A stretch of DNA of 64,000 nt, taken from Methylomicrobium sp051061015 (lineage in GTDB: Bacteria > Pseudomonadota > Gammaproteobacteria > Methylococcales > Methylomonadaceae). Shown one piece after another: positions 1 through 7,825 of this stretch. The position numbers and the translations under genes are program-made. The notes below the pieces were generated by a model. It was not told the origin of the DNA. It saw only the letters and a list, made by a program, of their open reading frames with translations, and did no database searches. The stretch spans positions 124,001 through 188,000 of the forward strand of contig JBPFEG010000029.1 of the NCBI GenBank assembly GCA_051061015.1, given 5' to 3'. Numbering within the stretch: position 1 is the first letter of the stretch; each line of letters starts with the position of its first letter.

Positions 1-297
1 GGCGACTACTGCGGCTCGCGGATGACCGCCGGCACGATCGCGGTGATGGGCCAGACCGGCCGCTATCTCGGTTACGCGATGCGCCGCGGCACCCTGTTGC
101 TGTGGAACCAGCCGCAGCTTCCGGCCAGTTTCAACGACTGCGGCGCGCATACATTCGGATTCTTGCCTATGTTGTTTGCTTCGTTCAAGAGCCTGAACTC
201 GCGCTTTGCCGATGCGGCGGTTGCGTTTAACCGTGTGCGGCGCTATGCGGGGGATATGGCGGAAACGGGGCGGGGCGAGGTGTTGGTCAAATTGTAG
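1..297 (+). CDS. fhcC: Formyltransferase/hydrolase complex subunit C, C-terminal part
   Basis: The frame is open from base 1 and ends at TAG 295-297, leaving about 98 C-terminal residues of a protein normally near 270. The segment has the FwdC/FhcC (glutamate synthase alpha-like beta-helix) pattern: MTAGTIAVMGQTGRYLGY followed by MRRGTLLL. In methylotrophs FhcABCD moves the formyl group from tetrahydromethanopterin to methanofuran and hydrolyses it to formate, the cytoplasmic C1 oxidation route, so this fragment is the best single clue that the host is a methylotroph or methanotroph. The other fhc genes would lie to the left of the window. The following 112 bases hold only a degenerate 'gtaggg' palindrome. 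Confidence 0.85.
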   Translation, partial: GDYCGSRMTAGTIAVMGQTGRYLGYAMRRGTLLLWNQPQLPASFNDCGAHTFGFLPMLFASFKSLNSRFADAAVAFNRVRRYAGDMAETGRGEVLVKL

Positions 298-409
298 GGT
301 GCAGTACCTCTACCTTTTCGCATCCTACTACGGACGTCCCCCAGCTTAAGAATTGCTGAGCATATATTTGGGATTTTTGCCGATGCTTTACTTTTACTAG
401 AGATAAATA

Positions 410-1429
410 GTGGAAGAAAAAATTTGTTTTGTGATAATGCCATTTTCCTCTACGACACACATGAGAGGAAATCTCGAAGAGGTAATTTCAGAGGCTCAGT
501 GGTCGTTTATATTTGAAAAATGGATAAAAAGGGCTGTAGAAACTTATCCAAAAATTAAGTATTTCTGTAAAAGATCTCCGGCAGCACCAGGTAACTTTAT
601 TAAAGGAATTGTTCAAGATCTAGCTGAGTCAGATTTAGTAATAGCGGATCTTACAGGTGGAAAACCGAACGTTTATTATGAACTTGGCATACGACATTCC
701 TTAAAGTTAGGAACAGTAATCATTACACAATCTCTTCAGTCCTTGCCATCTGATTTATATGGATATTATGCATTTGAGTATAAGTTTTCAGATAGCGCAT
801 CGAAATATGAAGAGCTTTATAAAGAATTCGAAAGAGAGTTGCACGATAAGATAGAGAGCTTCGGTAAATCAAAAGTCGCAAGTGATAGTCCTGTGAGCGA
901 TTTTTTAGGATTCCGAGCTTATCTAATAGACAAAAAAGGTTATGAAGATAAAGAAAACTTAAAATGGATGGTAGCAAGCTGTCGTGAGGCAATGCGAGAA
1001 AACTATGATACATGCAAATTCCTATACAATGCATTTACAAACGACGAAGAAATAGAACTTACTGCTTGGCCTGTCATTGATACTTACCCACTGGAGATTC
1101 TTTACTCCTATATTCATACTTATCAATGGAAAATATTCCCATCAGACATAGGTGGACAAATAGCAGAACACATTAGAGAGCATAGAAAATTAATGTTATC
1201 CATTGAACAACATTGGCAAGTTTTTCGCATCAACTCCGATAATAATGCGATTAATTATTTAGGAGACATGCTCAAGTATATTTGTGAAGAAAGAGAACCC
1301 GTAATGTCAAAGATTTGGGAGCAAATAGAGAGATCGCTTGATTCAATTAGAATATCAGCTACATATAAAGATGACAATGGTGTGAAGCACATACTTGCTT
1401 CTCGTCAATTTGAAAAACCGAATTTTTAA
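410..1429 (+). CDS. Orphan AT-rich protein with DRHyd/TIR-like nucleotide-processing domain
   Basis: 339 residues from a GTG start at 410. The N-terminal ~140 residues have the two signatures of the nucleoside deoxyribosyltransferase/DRHyd (TIR-related) fold: CFVIMPF at residues 6-12, and near 78-95 the run ADLTGGKPNVYYELGIRH, where the Asp and Glu are the usual active-site positions. In this superfamily such domains cleave N-glycosidic bonds of nucleotides or NAD, and many act in bacterial immunity. The remaining ~200 residues look helical and match nothing I recognise. Base composition is clearly more AT-rich than fhcC before it and most later genes, suggesting transfer. No partner gene (cyclase, nuclease, kinase) is adjacent. 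The fold call is motif-based; the substrate is unknown. Confidence 0.6.
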   Translation: MEEKICFVIMPFSSTTHMRGNLEEVISEAQWSFIFEKWIKRAVETYPKIKYFCKRSPAAPGNFIKGIVQDLAESDLVIADLTGGKPNVYYELGIRHSLKLGTVIITQSLQSLPSDLYGYYAFEYKFSDSASKYEELYKEFERELHDKIESFGKSKVASDSPVSDFLGFRAYLIDKKGYEDKENLKWMVASCREAMRENYDTCKFLYNAFTNDEEIELTAWPVIDTYPLEILYSYIHTYQWKIFPSDIGGQIAEHIREHRKLMLSIEQHWQVFRINSDNNAINYLGDMLKYICEEREPVMSKIWEQIERSLDSIRISATYKDDNGVKHILASRQFEKPNF

Positions 1430-1555
1430 TATTAATCGTAAAACTTTGAATTGTTCTGAAAGAAGACAACAGCGTAGGTGTATATTGCTTGCTTTTTTGC
1501 AACACAACATTTCCTGCCGTCGATAGGTTGAGTACGGCCGTACGACGGATCAATT

Positions 1556-1713
1556 GTAGGGTGGATTCGCCGCTAGGCAATCCACCATCATCGGAGCCAA
1601 CCAAGCCGATTTCCACCCGAACCTTTCTGGTCGAGATTTATCTTTTCGGTTTTGCATATTTCCGAAGCCTGAACACTCGGCAATGGCGGTTTGCTGACGC
1701 GAAAACCGCCCTA
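1556..1713. repeat. REP pair upstream of RAYT
   Basis: Two imperfect palindromes in inverted arrangement. The left has arms GGTGGATT (1560-1567) and AATCCACC (1579-1586) and is entered by 'gtagg'. The right has arms GGCGGTTT (1685-1692) and AAACCGCC (1703-1710) and ends in 'ccctac'. This bipartite layout beside a RAYT gene is typical of REP/BIME elements. Confidence 0.6.
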
Positions 1714-1753
1714 CGCCTCCCCTCTGCTAAGCTTATTTTTATTTGGGGGGGTT

Positions 1754-2290
1754 ATGATGCCCAATTATCGGCGCAATTACGTGCATGGCGGCTGTTACTT
1801 TTTCACGGTTAATTTATTGGAACGGCAACGGGCCTTGCTGACGGATCATATCGATTTGTTACGTGATTCGATACGTCGGGTGAAGAATTTGTACCCTTTC
1901 TATATTGATGCTTGGGTAGTGTTGCCTGATCACATGCATTGCGTTTGGACGCTGCCGCCCGATACGGACGATTTTCCTGTACGTTGGCGCTTGATCAAGC
2001 TGCTGTTTTCAAAAGGATTACCGCGCACCGAGCGTTTGTCCTCGGTCCGACGCCAACGCGCTGAACGCGGCATATGGCAGCGCCGTTATTGGGAGCATAC
2101 TATTTCTTCCGAACGCGACTATGCTCAACATGTAGATTATGTTCATGCCAATCCGCTGAAACATGGCTATGTCAACCGAGTGTGCGATTGGCCGTATTCC
2201 TCTTTTCATCGCTACGTTCGTGACGATATTCTTCCTTTGGATTGGTGGGGTGATGTAGGAGATTTACCCAATGTGCCTGATGGACAGTAA
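1754..2290 (+). CDS. REP-associated tyrosine transposase (RAYT)
   Basis: 178 residues from ATG 1754; an adjacent ATG at 1757 is equally possible, and the open frame reaches further upstream through the REP. It is a Y1/HUH single-strand transposase of the TnpA-REP family. The metal-binding HUH motif is H-M-H at residues 60-62 in LPDHMHCVW, and the likely catalytic tyrosine is near residue 127 in DYVHANPLKHG. RAYTs are usually single-copy, domesticated enzymes that bind and process REP hairpins. Here REP-like palindromes lie on both sides (1556-1713 and 2319-2396). A second, divergent RAYT sits at 16911-17441. The gene appears intact. Confidence 0.88.
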   Translation: MMPNYRRNYVHGGCYFFTVNLLERQRALLTDHIDLLRDSIRRVKNLYPFYIDAWVVLPDHMHCVWTLPPDTDDFPVRWRLIKLLFSKGLPRTERLSSVRRQRAERGIWQRRYWEHTISSERDYAQHVDYVHANPLKHGYVNRVCDWPYSSFHRYVRDDILPLDWWGDVGDLPNVPDGQ

Positions 2291-2318
2291 GAGAGGATAG
2301 GCTAGGATGCAAAGTTGC

Positions 2319-2396
2319 GTAGGTCGGGCATGCTGTTTATGCCCGACATTTCGATGCTCAAACGTCGGGCAACGATAAAGCCGTTGCCCGACCTAC
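2319..2396. repeat. REP pair downstream of RAYT
   Basis: Two back-to-back palindromes: one of the form gtaggTCGGGCAT...ATGCCCGAC, the other CGTCGGGCAAC...GTTGCCCGAcctac. Outer ends are 'gtagg' and 'cctac', giving the classical head-to-tail BIME form just after the RAYT stop. Its core (tcgggca) differs from that of the upstream pair. Confidence 0.7.
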
Positions 2397-2450
2397 AAGT
2401 CTTCCTTATTTACTGAGTCTTTTACATCGATGCTTGGATGGTGTGCCGGA

Positions 2451-3098
2451 TCAATCCCCACGCCTCTTTTCCAACTGAGGCGGAACAGTCGCCATTTTCT
2501 CTATCAGTTTTATCTCATCGCGAGAGAATCGTTTATCCCTTGACAGGCGTTCATGCCGGGCACGCGCCATATAGCCGGCGAGGCCGCTGCCCGAGGCAAT
2601 CAGCACCATCATGCCGACCGTGATCAACTGACTGAAGATCAGCGCGCCGCCGGTGGCGGCGGCCAGGGCACAAATCGCGCCCGCCTTGAAGTTGGCTTTA
2701 GCATGAGCTTTTCTGATTTCCTTCTCCTGATTCCGGTAACTCTGCAATGCGATATCCGCTTTTTCCCGCTCGGCGGTCAATAGAATCCGTTCTCTTTCCC
2801 GAGCATGCTGTTCCTGTAATTTTGATCTTTCTGCCGTAATGTTGGCTTTTTCACGTTCCGCATTGAGCAGGATGCGTTCCCGTTCGAACGCATGCCGATC
2901 CTGCATTTTTTGCAGTTCATTTTTATGTAGATCGCGGGCGATATAAACAAACCAGAAAGCGGCAAGTGTCGCCATGATCAAGGAAAACAATACGATGACG
3001 GCAATAAACTGAGGATCATGCAGCCAATTCAAAGCCGCCATCACCGTCACGGCGGTAACCAGCTGAATAACGATGATTCCAAATAAAAATTTAAGCAC
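2451..3098 (-). CDS. Membrane protein with central charged coiled coil, unidentified
   Basis: 215 residues. Two hydrophobic helices lie near residues 1-24 and 31-53, then a highly charged helix about 60-130, then a second hydrophobic stretch (about 135-175, GAICALAAATGGALIF and following) and a basic tail. The charged part contains an internal repeat: AFERERILLNAEREKANI and, about 30 residues later, ARERERILLTAEREKADI. This suggests a membrane-anchored coiled-coil or scaffolding protein with both ends at the inner membrane. I do not recognise a family. The gene stands alone between the RAYT/REP block and a repeat-rich intergenic region. Confidence 0.6.
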   Translation of the reverse strand: MLKFLFGIIVIQLVTAVTVMAALNWLHDPQFIAVIVLFSLIMATLAAFWFVYIARDLHKNELQKMQDRHAFERERILLNAEREKANITAERSKLQEQHARERERILLTAEREKADIALQSYRNQEKEIRKAHAKANFKAGAICALAAATGGALIFSQLITVGMMVLIASGSGLAGYMARARHERLSRDKRFSRDEIKLIEKMATVPPQLEKRRGD

Positions 3099-3480
3099 CG
3101 GGGATTCTCTTTAAAAGGCCATAACGACAAGGGAAATGAAAGGCATGCGCCATAACAATGAAAGGCGGCAGCCGTAGGTTGGACTGTCACGGCAATGTTA
3201 TGCTGCAAAATAAAGGGATTAAATAGCGGAAAAAGGAGCCACGCAAAAAGGATCAGACTCGCTTTGTTTCTTTACTTTCAAAAAATATCGTGCCTGTCCC
3301 TTTCATGCATACTTTCTGAGGTGATCGGACCGTTCTGGTGGAGCGGCTTTTGAAGGTTATATTTAAAGTAGCTCGCGTAGGTTGAGTTGCATGCTTTTTG
3401 CAAACCCACACTCATCTCGCAATCCGTTGGATTAACGGCGACTGTAGGGATGCTCCCCCAAGGGTGGTCTACAGACAGAG

Positions 3481-3817
3481 CAATTGCCTACGACTACATG
3501 GGCAGAGATTTGCTCCTCGACAACCGCTCCTTGCGTTGTCCTACCTCCTTGCCTCTATGCAGTCGTGCAATCTCTGCATTCACACCATCCATGGCGTTCA
3601 TGCAGGAGGTACGACCCCACGGATGGGGAAGGTAGATCGCGGTCGGGAACCAGCGATCGAGAGCAATGCAGGAGAAATTGCCGACGACTGCATGGATGCG
3701 GGAGGAGGTAGGCAGAAAACCGCTCCATGCGTTTTCTGCATTCGCCACATCCCTGTGGTTTAGCAATGCAGGAGCAATTGCCGATAAAGCCGTTAACCCA
3801 ACCTGTCTGAGCTTTGA
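3481..3817. repeat. Long intergenic repeat, copy A
   Basis: The 719-base gene-free stretch 3099-3817 is dominated by repeats. A 'gtaggtt' palindrome starts at 3377. From 3481 a sequence runs to the lysM-like gene and recurs at 4786-4991. The best shared core is roughly 3571-3664 against 4829-4921 and is almost identical, containing 'ccatccatggcgttcatgca'. Copy A carries an extra ~100 bases (about 3673-3770) that copy B lacks. Open frames here have no recognisable protein features and are treated as non-coding. Confidence 0.65.
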
Positions 3818-4261
3818 TTAGATGTTTTTAGGAATGCGGATTTTTTGGCCCGGAAAGATTTTATCCGGATCTTTGATCACTTCGCGATTGGCTTCGAAGA
3901 TTTTTTGATAAGTGGCGCCGTTCCCGTAGGCTTTTTCGGCGACTTTCCACAGCGTATCGCCTTTTTCGATCGTATAAAACTCATCGTCGCCCGCGATTTT
4001 GCTGCCATCCACGACGGTGACGGCATCGGCATTGACTTTCTGGATGCCTTCAACATTGCCGACCATCAACACCGCCTTCTCCAATGCTGCGGCGGATTTC
4101 GCGGTGCCGCTCAGGACAGCGCAGCCGTCCTTCACTTGTACCTGAAAATTCTCCAGGCCCGGGTTGTCTTCATCGATCAGTTTTTTAATCGCGGCGGGAG
4201 CGTCATTTTCATTGCCAAACAGTTTCTTTCCGATATTCGTGACAAAGTCGAACAAGCTCAT
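3818..4261 (-). CDS. kbp: BON-LysM protein, Kbp/YgaU type
   Basis: 147 residues, close to the 149 of E. coli Kbp (YgaU). The N-terminal half is a BON domain (about 25-90, with VQVKDGCAVLSGTAKS and VEGIQKVNAD). The C-terminal LysM domain (about 95-146) starts FYTIEKGDTLWKVAEKAYG and ends FPGQKIRIPKNI. In E. coli this small cytoplasmic protein binds K+ and supports growth in high potassium. No signal peptide is visible, consistent with that. The start is preceded by an AGGAGACAG Shine-Dalgarno. A decayed second copy of the 3' end lies at 4992-5147. Transfer of the potassium function is inference. Confidence 0.88.
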   Translation of the reverse strand: MSLFDFVTNIGKKLFGNENDAPAAIKKLIDEDNPGLENFQVQVKDGCAVLSGTAKSAAALEKAVLMVGNVEGIQKVNADAVTVVDGSKIAGDDEFYTIEKGDTLWKVAEKAYGNGATYQKIFEANREVIKDPDKIFPGQKIRIPKNI

Positions 4262-4422
4262 GATCTGTCTCCTTTTCTAATGGTAATTTGGGTGTCCTGA
4301 CGGTTTCCTGAGGCTAGCAAACAAAACTTCGAATCTGGACCATACTCCTTGACTAGCGCCAAGGTCAAGTCATTTCGAAATGAGGCCTCGATTGAAGAAT
4401 CGCAACTGTTGGCGGCAGCAGC

Positions 4423-4502
4423 GTAGGTTCGGTTGCCTGCTTTTTGGCAACCCAACATTTCTTGCCGCCGATATTTGGGTTGTCTCCGCCAGCCCAACCT
4501 AC
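4423..4502. repeat. REP pair
   Basis: Palindromic unit beginning 'gtaggttcggttgcc' with partner arm 'ggcaaccc', followed by a second unit ending 'gcccaacctac'. It has the same 'gtagg...cctac' outer ends as the elements beside the RAYT genes and lies just beyond the stop of the 42-aa gene. Confidence 0.6.
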
Positions 4503-4512
4503 AATCTAAAGC

Positions 4513-4641
4513 TCAATGATTCCAAAGACTTCTGCCTGCACTTTTACTTTTTCTTAGGCGTTTGCTCAGCAAGATAAACCCTATGATTAGAAAAGGCCAC
4601 AGAATAAAAAGAAGGTTCTTTAATACAATCCACCATTCCAT
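4513..4641 (-). CDS. Small single-helix membrane protein (42 aa), unidentified
   Basis: Reading the minus strand from ATG 4641-4639 gives 42 residues: MEWWIVLKNL at the start, a hydrophobic helix (about 3-25, LLFILWPFLIIGFILL) and a basic tail (SKRLRKSKSAGR), then TGA. The start has a strong Shine-Dalgarno, GAGGTGG five bases upstream of the ATG, which is the main support for it being real. Orientation by the positive-inside rule puts the C-terminus in the cytoplasm. It could be a small stress or envelope protein; nothing in the sequence names it. It sits between two repeat elements, so age and conservation are unclear. Confidence 0.5.
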   Translation of the reverse strand: MEWWIVLKNLLFILWPFLIIGFILLSKRLRKSKSAGRSLWNH

Positions 4642-4785
4642 TTTTTCCACCTCGCAAATTTACGATGTCAGGATTTAGCCGCCTAGGTTAGGTTGCAGGC
4701 TTTTCCTAGCATTCCCCGTTCGTCTAACAAATATTGGGTTAACAACGGCTGCATGGTTACACCATAAGGGCGCTTTACGAACGGA

Positions 4786-4991
4786 ACAATTACCGACGAC
4801 TGCATGGGCAGAGATTTGCTCCTGCAATCTCTGCATTTACGCCATCCATGGCGTTCATGCAGGAGGTACGACCCCACGGATGGGGAAGGTAGATCGCGGT
4901 CGGGAACCAGCGATCGAGCGCAAAGCAGGAGCAATTGCCGATAAAGCCATTAACCGAACTTGCCTGACATTTGATTAGATGGATTTAGGGG
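4786..4991. repeat. Long intergenic repeat, copy B
   Basis: Second copy of the 3481-3817 repeat in the same orientation, ending just before the broken lysM copy exactly as copy A ends just before the intact lysM gene. It shares 'caattgccgataaagcc' immediately before the duplicated coding end (3773 and 4931 regions). A further 'taggttaggttgcaggc' REP-like start lies at 4684. Confidence 0.65.
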
Positions 4992-5147
4992 CTAAATGTT
5001 TTTAGGAATGAGGATTTTTTAGCCCGGAAAGATTTTATCCGGATCTTTGATCACTTCGCGATTGGCCTCGAATATTTTTTGGTATTTGCGTAGTTCCCGT
5101 AGGCTTTTTCGGCGACTTTTCACAGCATCTCGCCTTTTTTCGTATAT
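4992..5147 (-). pseudogene. Decayed 3' copy of the BON-LysM gene
   Basis: About 156 bases reproduce the C-terminal LysM half of the intact gene (3818-4261), from the position equal to FYTIEKGD to the final PKNI and stop. The Gln codon of FPGQKIRIP has become TAA (5019-5021), and there are small indels, e.g. in the VAEKAYG segment. Homology stops near 5147. With the repeat downstream of it, it forms one duplicated block. Confidence 0.75.
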
Positions 5148-5496
5148 TAATTTTTCTACGAGGAGTTAATGATGAAGCCGCAAACCCGGCCTGTTGCTGC
5201 CGTGTAATAAGCCGCAACTTCAGGCTATTTCCAAATTTCTGCAACTTTAATCCAGACCTCCGTTCTAACCTAATACGCAAGCCCTTTCAGTAAAATGCCG
5301 AAATGGAACAAGGAATGGCCAAACGCATAGGGCTCCAGCTTCATCCCGACTAAGAAAAACGGTTTTTTTTCATAGGGTTCCTGAATTAAATTCGATGAAT
5401 TTTTCTTTTTATCAATGCACTAGAGATAAAAGGGAAATATCTTTTTGCATTGCCCTAGCCAATGTCCGACAGGGGCTCTGAATTGGGGGAACTGTT
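5148..5496. other. Gene-free stretch before mltD-like gene
   Basis: No convincing gene. A 12-codon open frame follows a GAGGAG at 5160-5165 (MMKPQTRPVAAV) but is too short to support. The stretch 5390-5450 is AT-rich and could hold the promoter of the next gene. Confidence 0.4.
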
Positions 5497-7296
5497 ATGC
5501 GATTATCAATGGTGGTCTTAACTATTGTAATAGTCTCTGCTTTAGTTGCTCATCGCCCGGCTGAAGCGGCCATCTCGTCAAAAAGCATCAAACACAAGGC
5601 GCATTCCCTCAAGAAGACGGTCATCAACCCTATCGATGTATGGACACGTATTCGGTCGGGAATGAAAATTCCACCACCCATTGCCATAAATACATTAGAG
5701 CCGGCAAAGAAGGGACGCGTTGGATTTAAGGATGCTGCGGTTCTTTCCCGGTCTTCGGCAACTGCCGCGAAAATACCCCAGAGTTCTGACGGGTTACCGT
5801 TTTTCTCAAAGTCTTCGCTCAACGCAGCGCCGGAAGCAGCGGCCATACCTGCAGTTCATCGTTATACGGAATTAGGCCGCGCTAAACTGGGTCCGCATCG
5901 CTATACGGAGTTTGGCGGGAAGCTGTTAGGGGCAAAAACTTCCGTAACGGCCGAAATCGAGTGTACCTCGCCGTCTTCAGTTCAGAAGCGCAAGGCCCAA
6001 GGGCTCGAAACGGATCACAAAATTGCGTTGCTTAAACTGGAAGAGCAAATAAAAATTGGGAATGCCCACGGCTTTCGCCAGAAGAAGGGCAGTGAGGTTG
6101 CAGAGGAATCAACAAGCAGACGCAATAAGGTTATAGCATCATTATCAAAACCAATTCGCGCTGGCGAGTCTATAAAAACGGCAACCCCGTGCGCCGGCTC
6201 ACAATTGGCCGCCAATGAAGAGAGTTCCCAACAAAAGCGCAAAGCGAACTTAATCGGGAAACAGAATAGCCTGGCCGGGCAACCAAATAAACAAGCGGCA
6301 ATTAATGGACGCATCGATAAGTTTATCGCGGCGTACACCCGAAATCCTGATTTTCTTTATCGCGTGGCCGAGCGGGCGCATCCTTACCTTTACCATATCA
6401 TCGAAGAGCTCGGTAAATATCAATTGCCATTGGAACTGGTTCTGCTTCCTATCGTTGAGAGCGCTTATCAGGCCACGGCTGAGTCCGCTAAAAGTGCGAG
6501 AGGGCTATGGCAATTCATCCCCAGCACCGGCATGGATTATAATCTGGTCCAAAGACACGATTATGATGAAAGGCTGGATATTCTCAAATCCACCCAGGCG
6601 GCCATCCGTTTTCTAAGCGGTTTAAATAGCCATTTTAATGGGGATTGGTTGCTGGCCTTGGCGGCTTATAATTCGGGCCAGGCTACGGTGGATAATGCGA
6701 TCAGCCGTAACCGGGCCGAAGGCTTGCCGGCCGATTTCTGGTCGTTAGATTTGCCGGAAGAAACGCGGGACTATGTCCCTCGCTTGCTGGCGCTGGCCAA
6801 AATCATCGCGCATCCATTCAGCTATGGCATCAAGCTGCCTGCCATTAAAAATGAGCCGTATTTTGTCAAAGTCAAAATTGACGACGAATTCGACGTCAAT
6901 TATCTGGCCGAAAAAGAAATCTCCACGATCGCCAAGCTGGCCAATTTACCGCATGATCACTTCCGCAAGCTTAATCCCGGTTATCTAGGCTCAACCTTAT
7001 CGCCCAGGCACTCTTATGCTTTTCTGATGCCGCTGGGTAATGCGAACCAGCTTCGCCAGCGTTTGGCGAGCATTGCTCAATTTATGTCTGAACCTGTTTT
7101 ACCTTTTAAAAGCATGGTCCCGAAAGAAAAACCCAAAGCCTATATAGATTTTTCGGATCCAACATTATCGTTGGTCAGTGAATTGGTGTTCAGTCAACCC
7201 TCTGCTGCTGTGCCGAAATTTGGTATTCCTTTTCTATCACTTAATGTGGAGGGCGAACAAAGTCTGCTGATTCGTTGGGGGCAGTCATTGACTTAA
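5497..7296 (+). CDS. MltD-like membrane-bound lytic murein transglycosylase
   Basis: 599 residues. A signal peptide (MRLSMVVLTIVIVSALVAHRPAEA) leads to the periplasm. Residues ~25-265 are a low-complexity basic region with a small repeat (HRYTELGRAKLGP / HRYTEFGGKLLGA). The family-1 SLT domain spans about 295-420; Glu321 in LLPIVESAYQ is the predicted catalytic acid, followed by GLWQFIPSTG and LALAAYNSG. A further ~100 residues match the MltD region after SLT (DYVPRLLALAKI). The enzyme should cleave the MurNAc-GlcNAc bond to 1,6-anhydro ends. Unlike E. coli MltD there are no recognisable C-terminal LysM repeats, and the N-terminal extension is unusually long. The start has GGGGGA seven bases upstream. 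Confidence 0.85.
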   Translation: MRLSMVVLTIVIVSALVAHRPAEAAISSKSIKHKAHSLKKTVINPIDVWTRIRSGMKIPPPIAINTLEPAKKGRVGFKDAAVLSRSSATAAKIPQSSDGLPFFSKSSLNAAPEAAAIPAVHRYTELGRAKLGPHRYTEFGGKLLGAKTSVTAEIECTSPSSVQKRKAQGLETDHKIALLKLEEQIKIGNAHGFRQKKGSEVAEESTSRRNKVIASLSKPIRAGESIKTATPCAGSQLAANEESSQQKRKANLIGKQNSLAGQPNKQAAINGRIDKFIAAYTRNPDFLYRVAERAHPYLYHIIEELGKYQLPLELVLLPIVESAYQATAESAKSARGLWQFIPSTGMDYNLVQRHDYDERLDILKSTQAAIRFLSGLNSHFNGDWLLALAAYNSGQATVDNAISRNRAEGLPADFWSLDLPEETRDYVPRLLALAKIIAHPFSYGIKLPAIKNEPYFVKVKIDDEFDVNYLAEKEISTIAKLANLPHDHFRKLNPGYLGSTLSPRHSYAFLMPLGNANQLRQRLASIAQFMSEPVLPFKSMVPKEKPKAYIDFSDPTLSLVSELVFSQPSAAVPKFGIPFLSLNVEGEQSLLIRWGQSLT

Positions 7297-7327
7297 CGGT
7301 TCTATTTTTCATTATGTGGATGAGTCG

Positions 7328-7825
7328 TTAGATCAGGCTGGGTGGTTCGGCTTCATTAATTTCAACATCAATCTGTTCGTCTCCTTCGCTACGGGCTGCG
7401 GCGACAGATTCGCCCAATCGCACTAAAGCCGCTTCAAGGTCGGAAATGTCCTGCGGCGAATAATCCTTAAATAATCGCCCAATGTACTGCAGATGTTCGG
7501 GGAAAGAGCGTTCGAATAAAGCGTTGCCTGCCGCTGTCAGGCGAATAAGCTGACTGCGCCCGTCCTTTTCCGAGGCAAATCGCTGCACGAGTCCTTTGTC
7601 TTCAAGTCGGGTGATGACGCCTGTTAATGTGCCTTTGGTGATCAGAGTTTTCTCGCCCAGAGTCTTGAAGGGCATGCCGGCGGTATTGCCCAGCGTGATG
7701 ATCACGTCGAATTGGGGCAATGTCAGGTCAAGCTTGTGAACATGGTTTGCCGCATAGGATAAAAAAGCCTGATGCGTCCGCAACAGCTCACGCAAGACTG
7801 AAGGAAAGGTTGAAGGAGCAATCAT
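7328..7825 (-). CDS. MarR-family transcriptional regulator
   Basis: 165 residues with the MarR winged helix-turn-helix: LTLPQFDVIITLG, recognition-helix region TLITKGTLTGVITRLEDKGLV, then the wing RFASEKDGRSQLIRLTAAG. Dimerising helices flank it, and the acidic C-terminal tail (about 143-165, EGDEQIDVEINEAEPP) is atypical. MarR proteins usually repress adjacent genes in response to small ligands. No obvious target is divergent from it: upstream is a gene-free stretch, and downstream the convergent transglycosylase gene. Ligand and targets are unknown. Confidence 0.85.
   Translation of the reverse strand: MIAPSTFPSVLRELLRTHQAFLSYAANHVHKLDLTLPQFDVIITLGNTAGMPFKTLGEKTLITKGTLTGVITRLEDKGLVQRFASEKDGRSQLIRLTAAGNALFERSFPEHLQYIGRLFKDYSPQDISDLEAALVRLGESVAAARSEGDEQIDVEINEAEPPSLI

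Noticed and set aside
3387..3766. Several overlapping open frames of 75-121 codons on both strands
   Set aside because: They coincide with repeat copy A, lack consistent frame or protein-like composition, and copy B does not keep them open.
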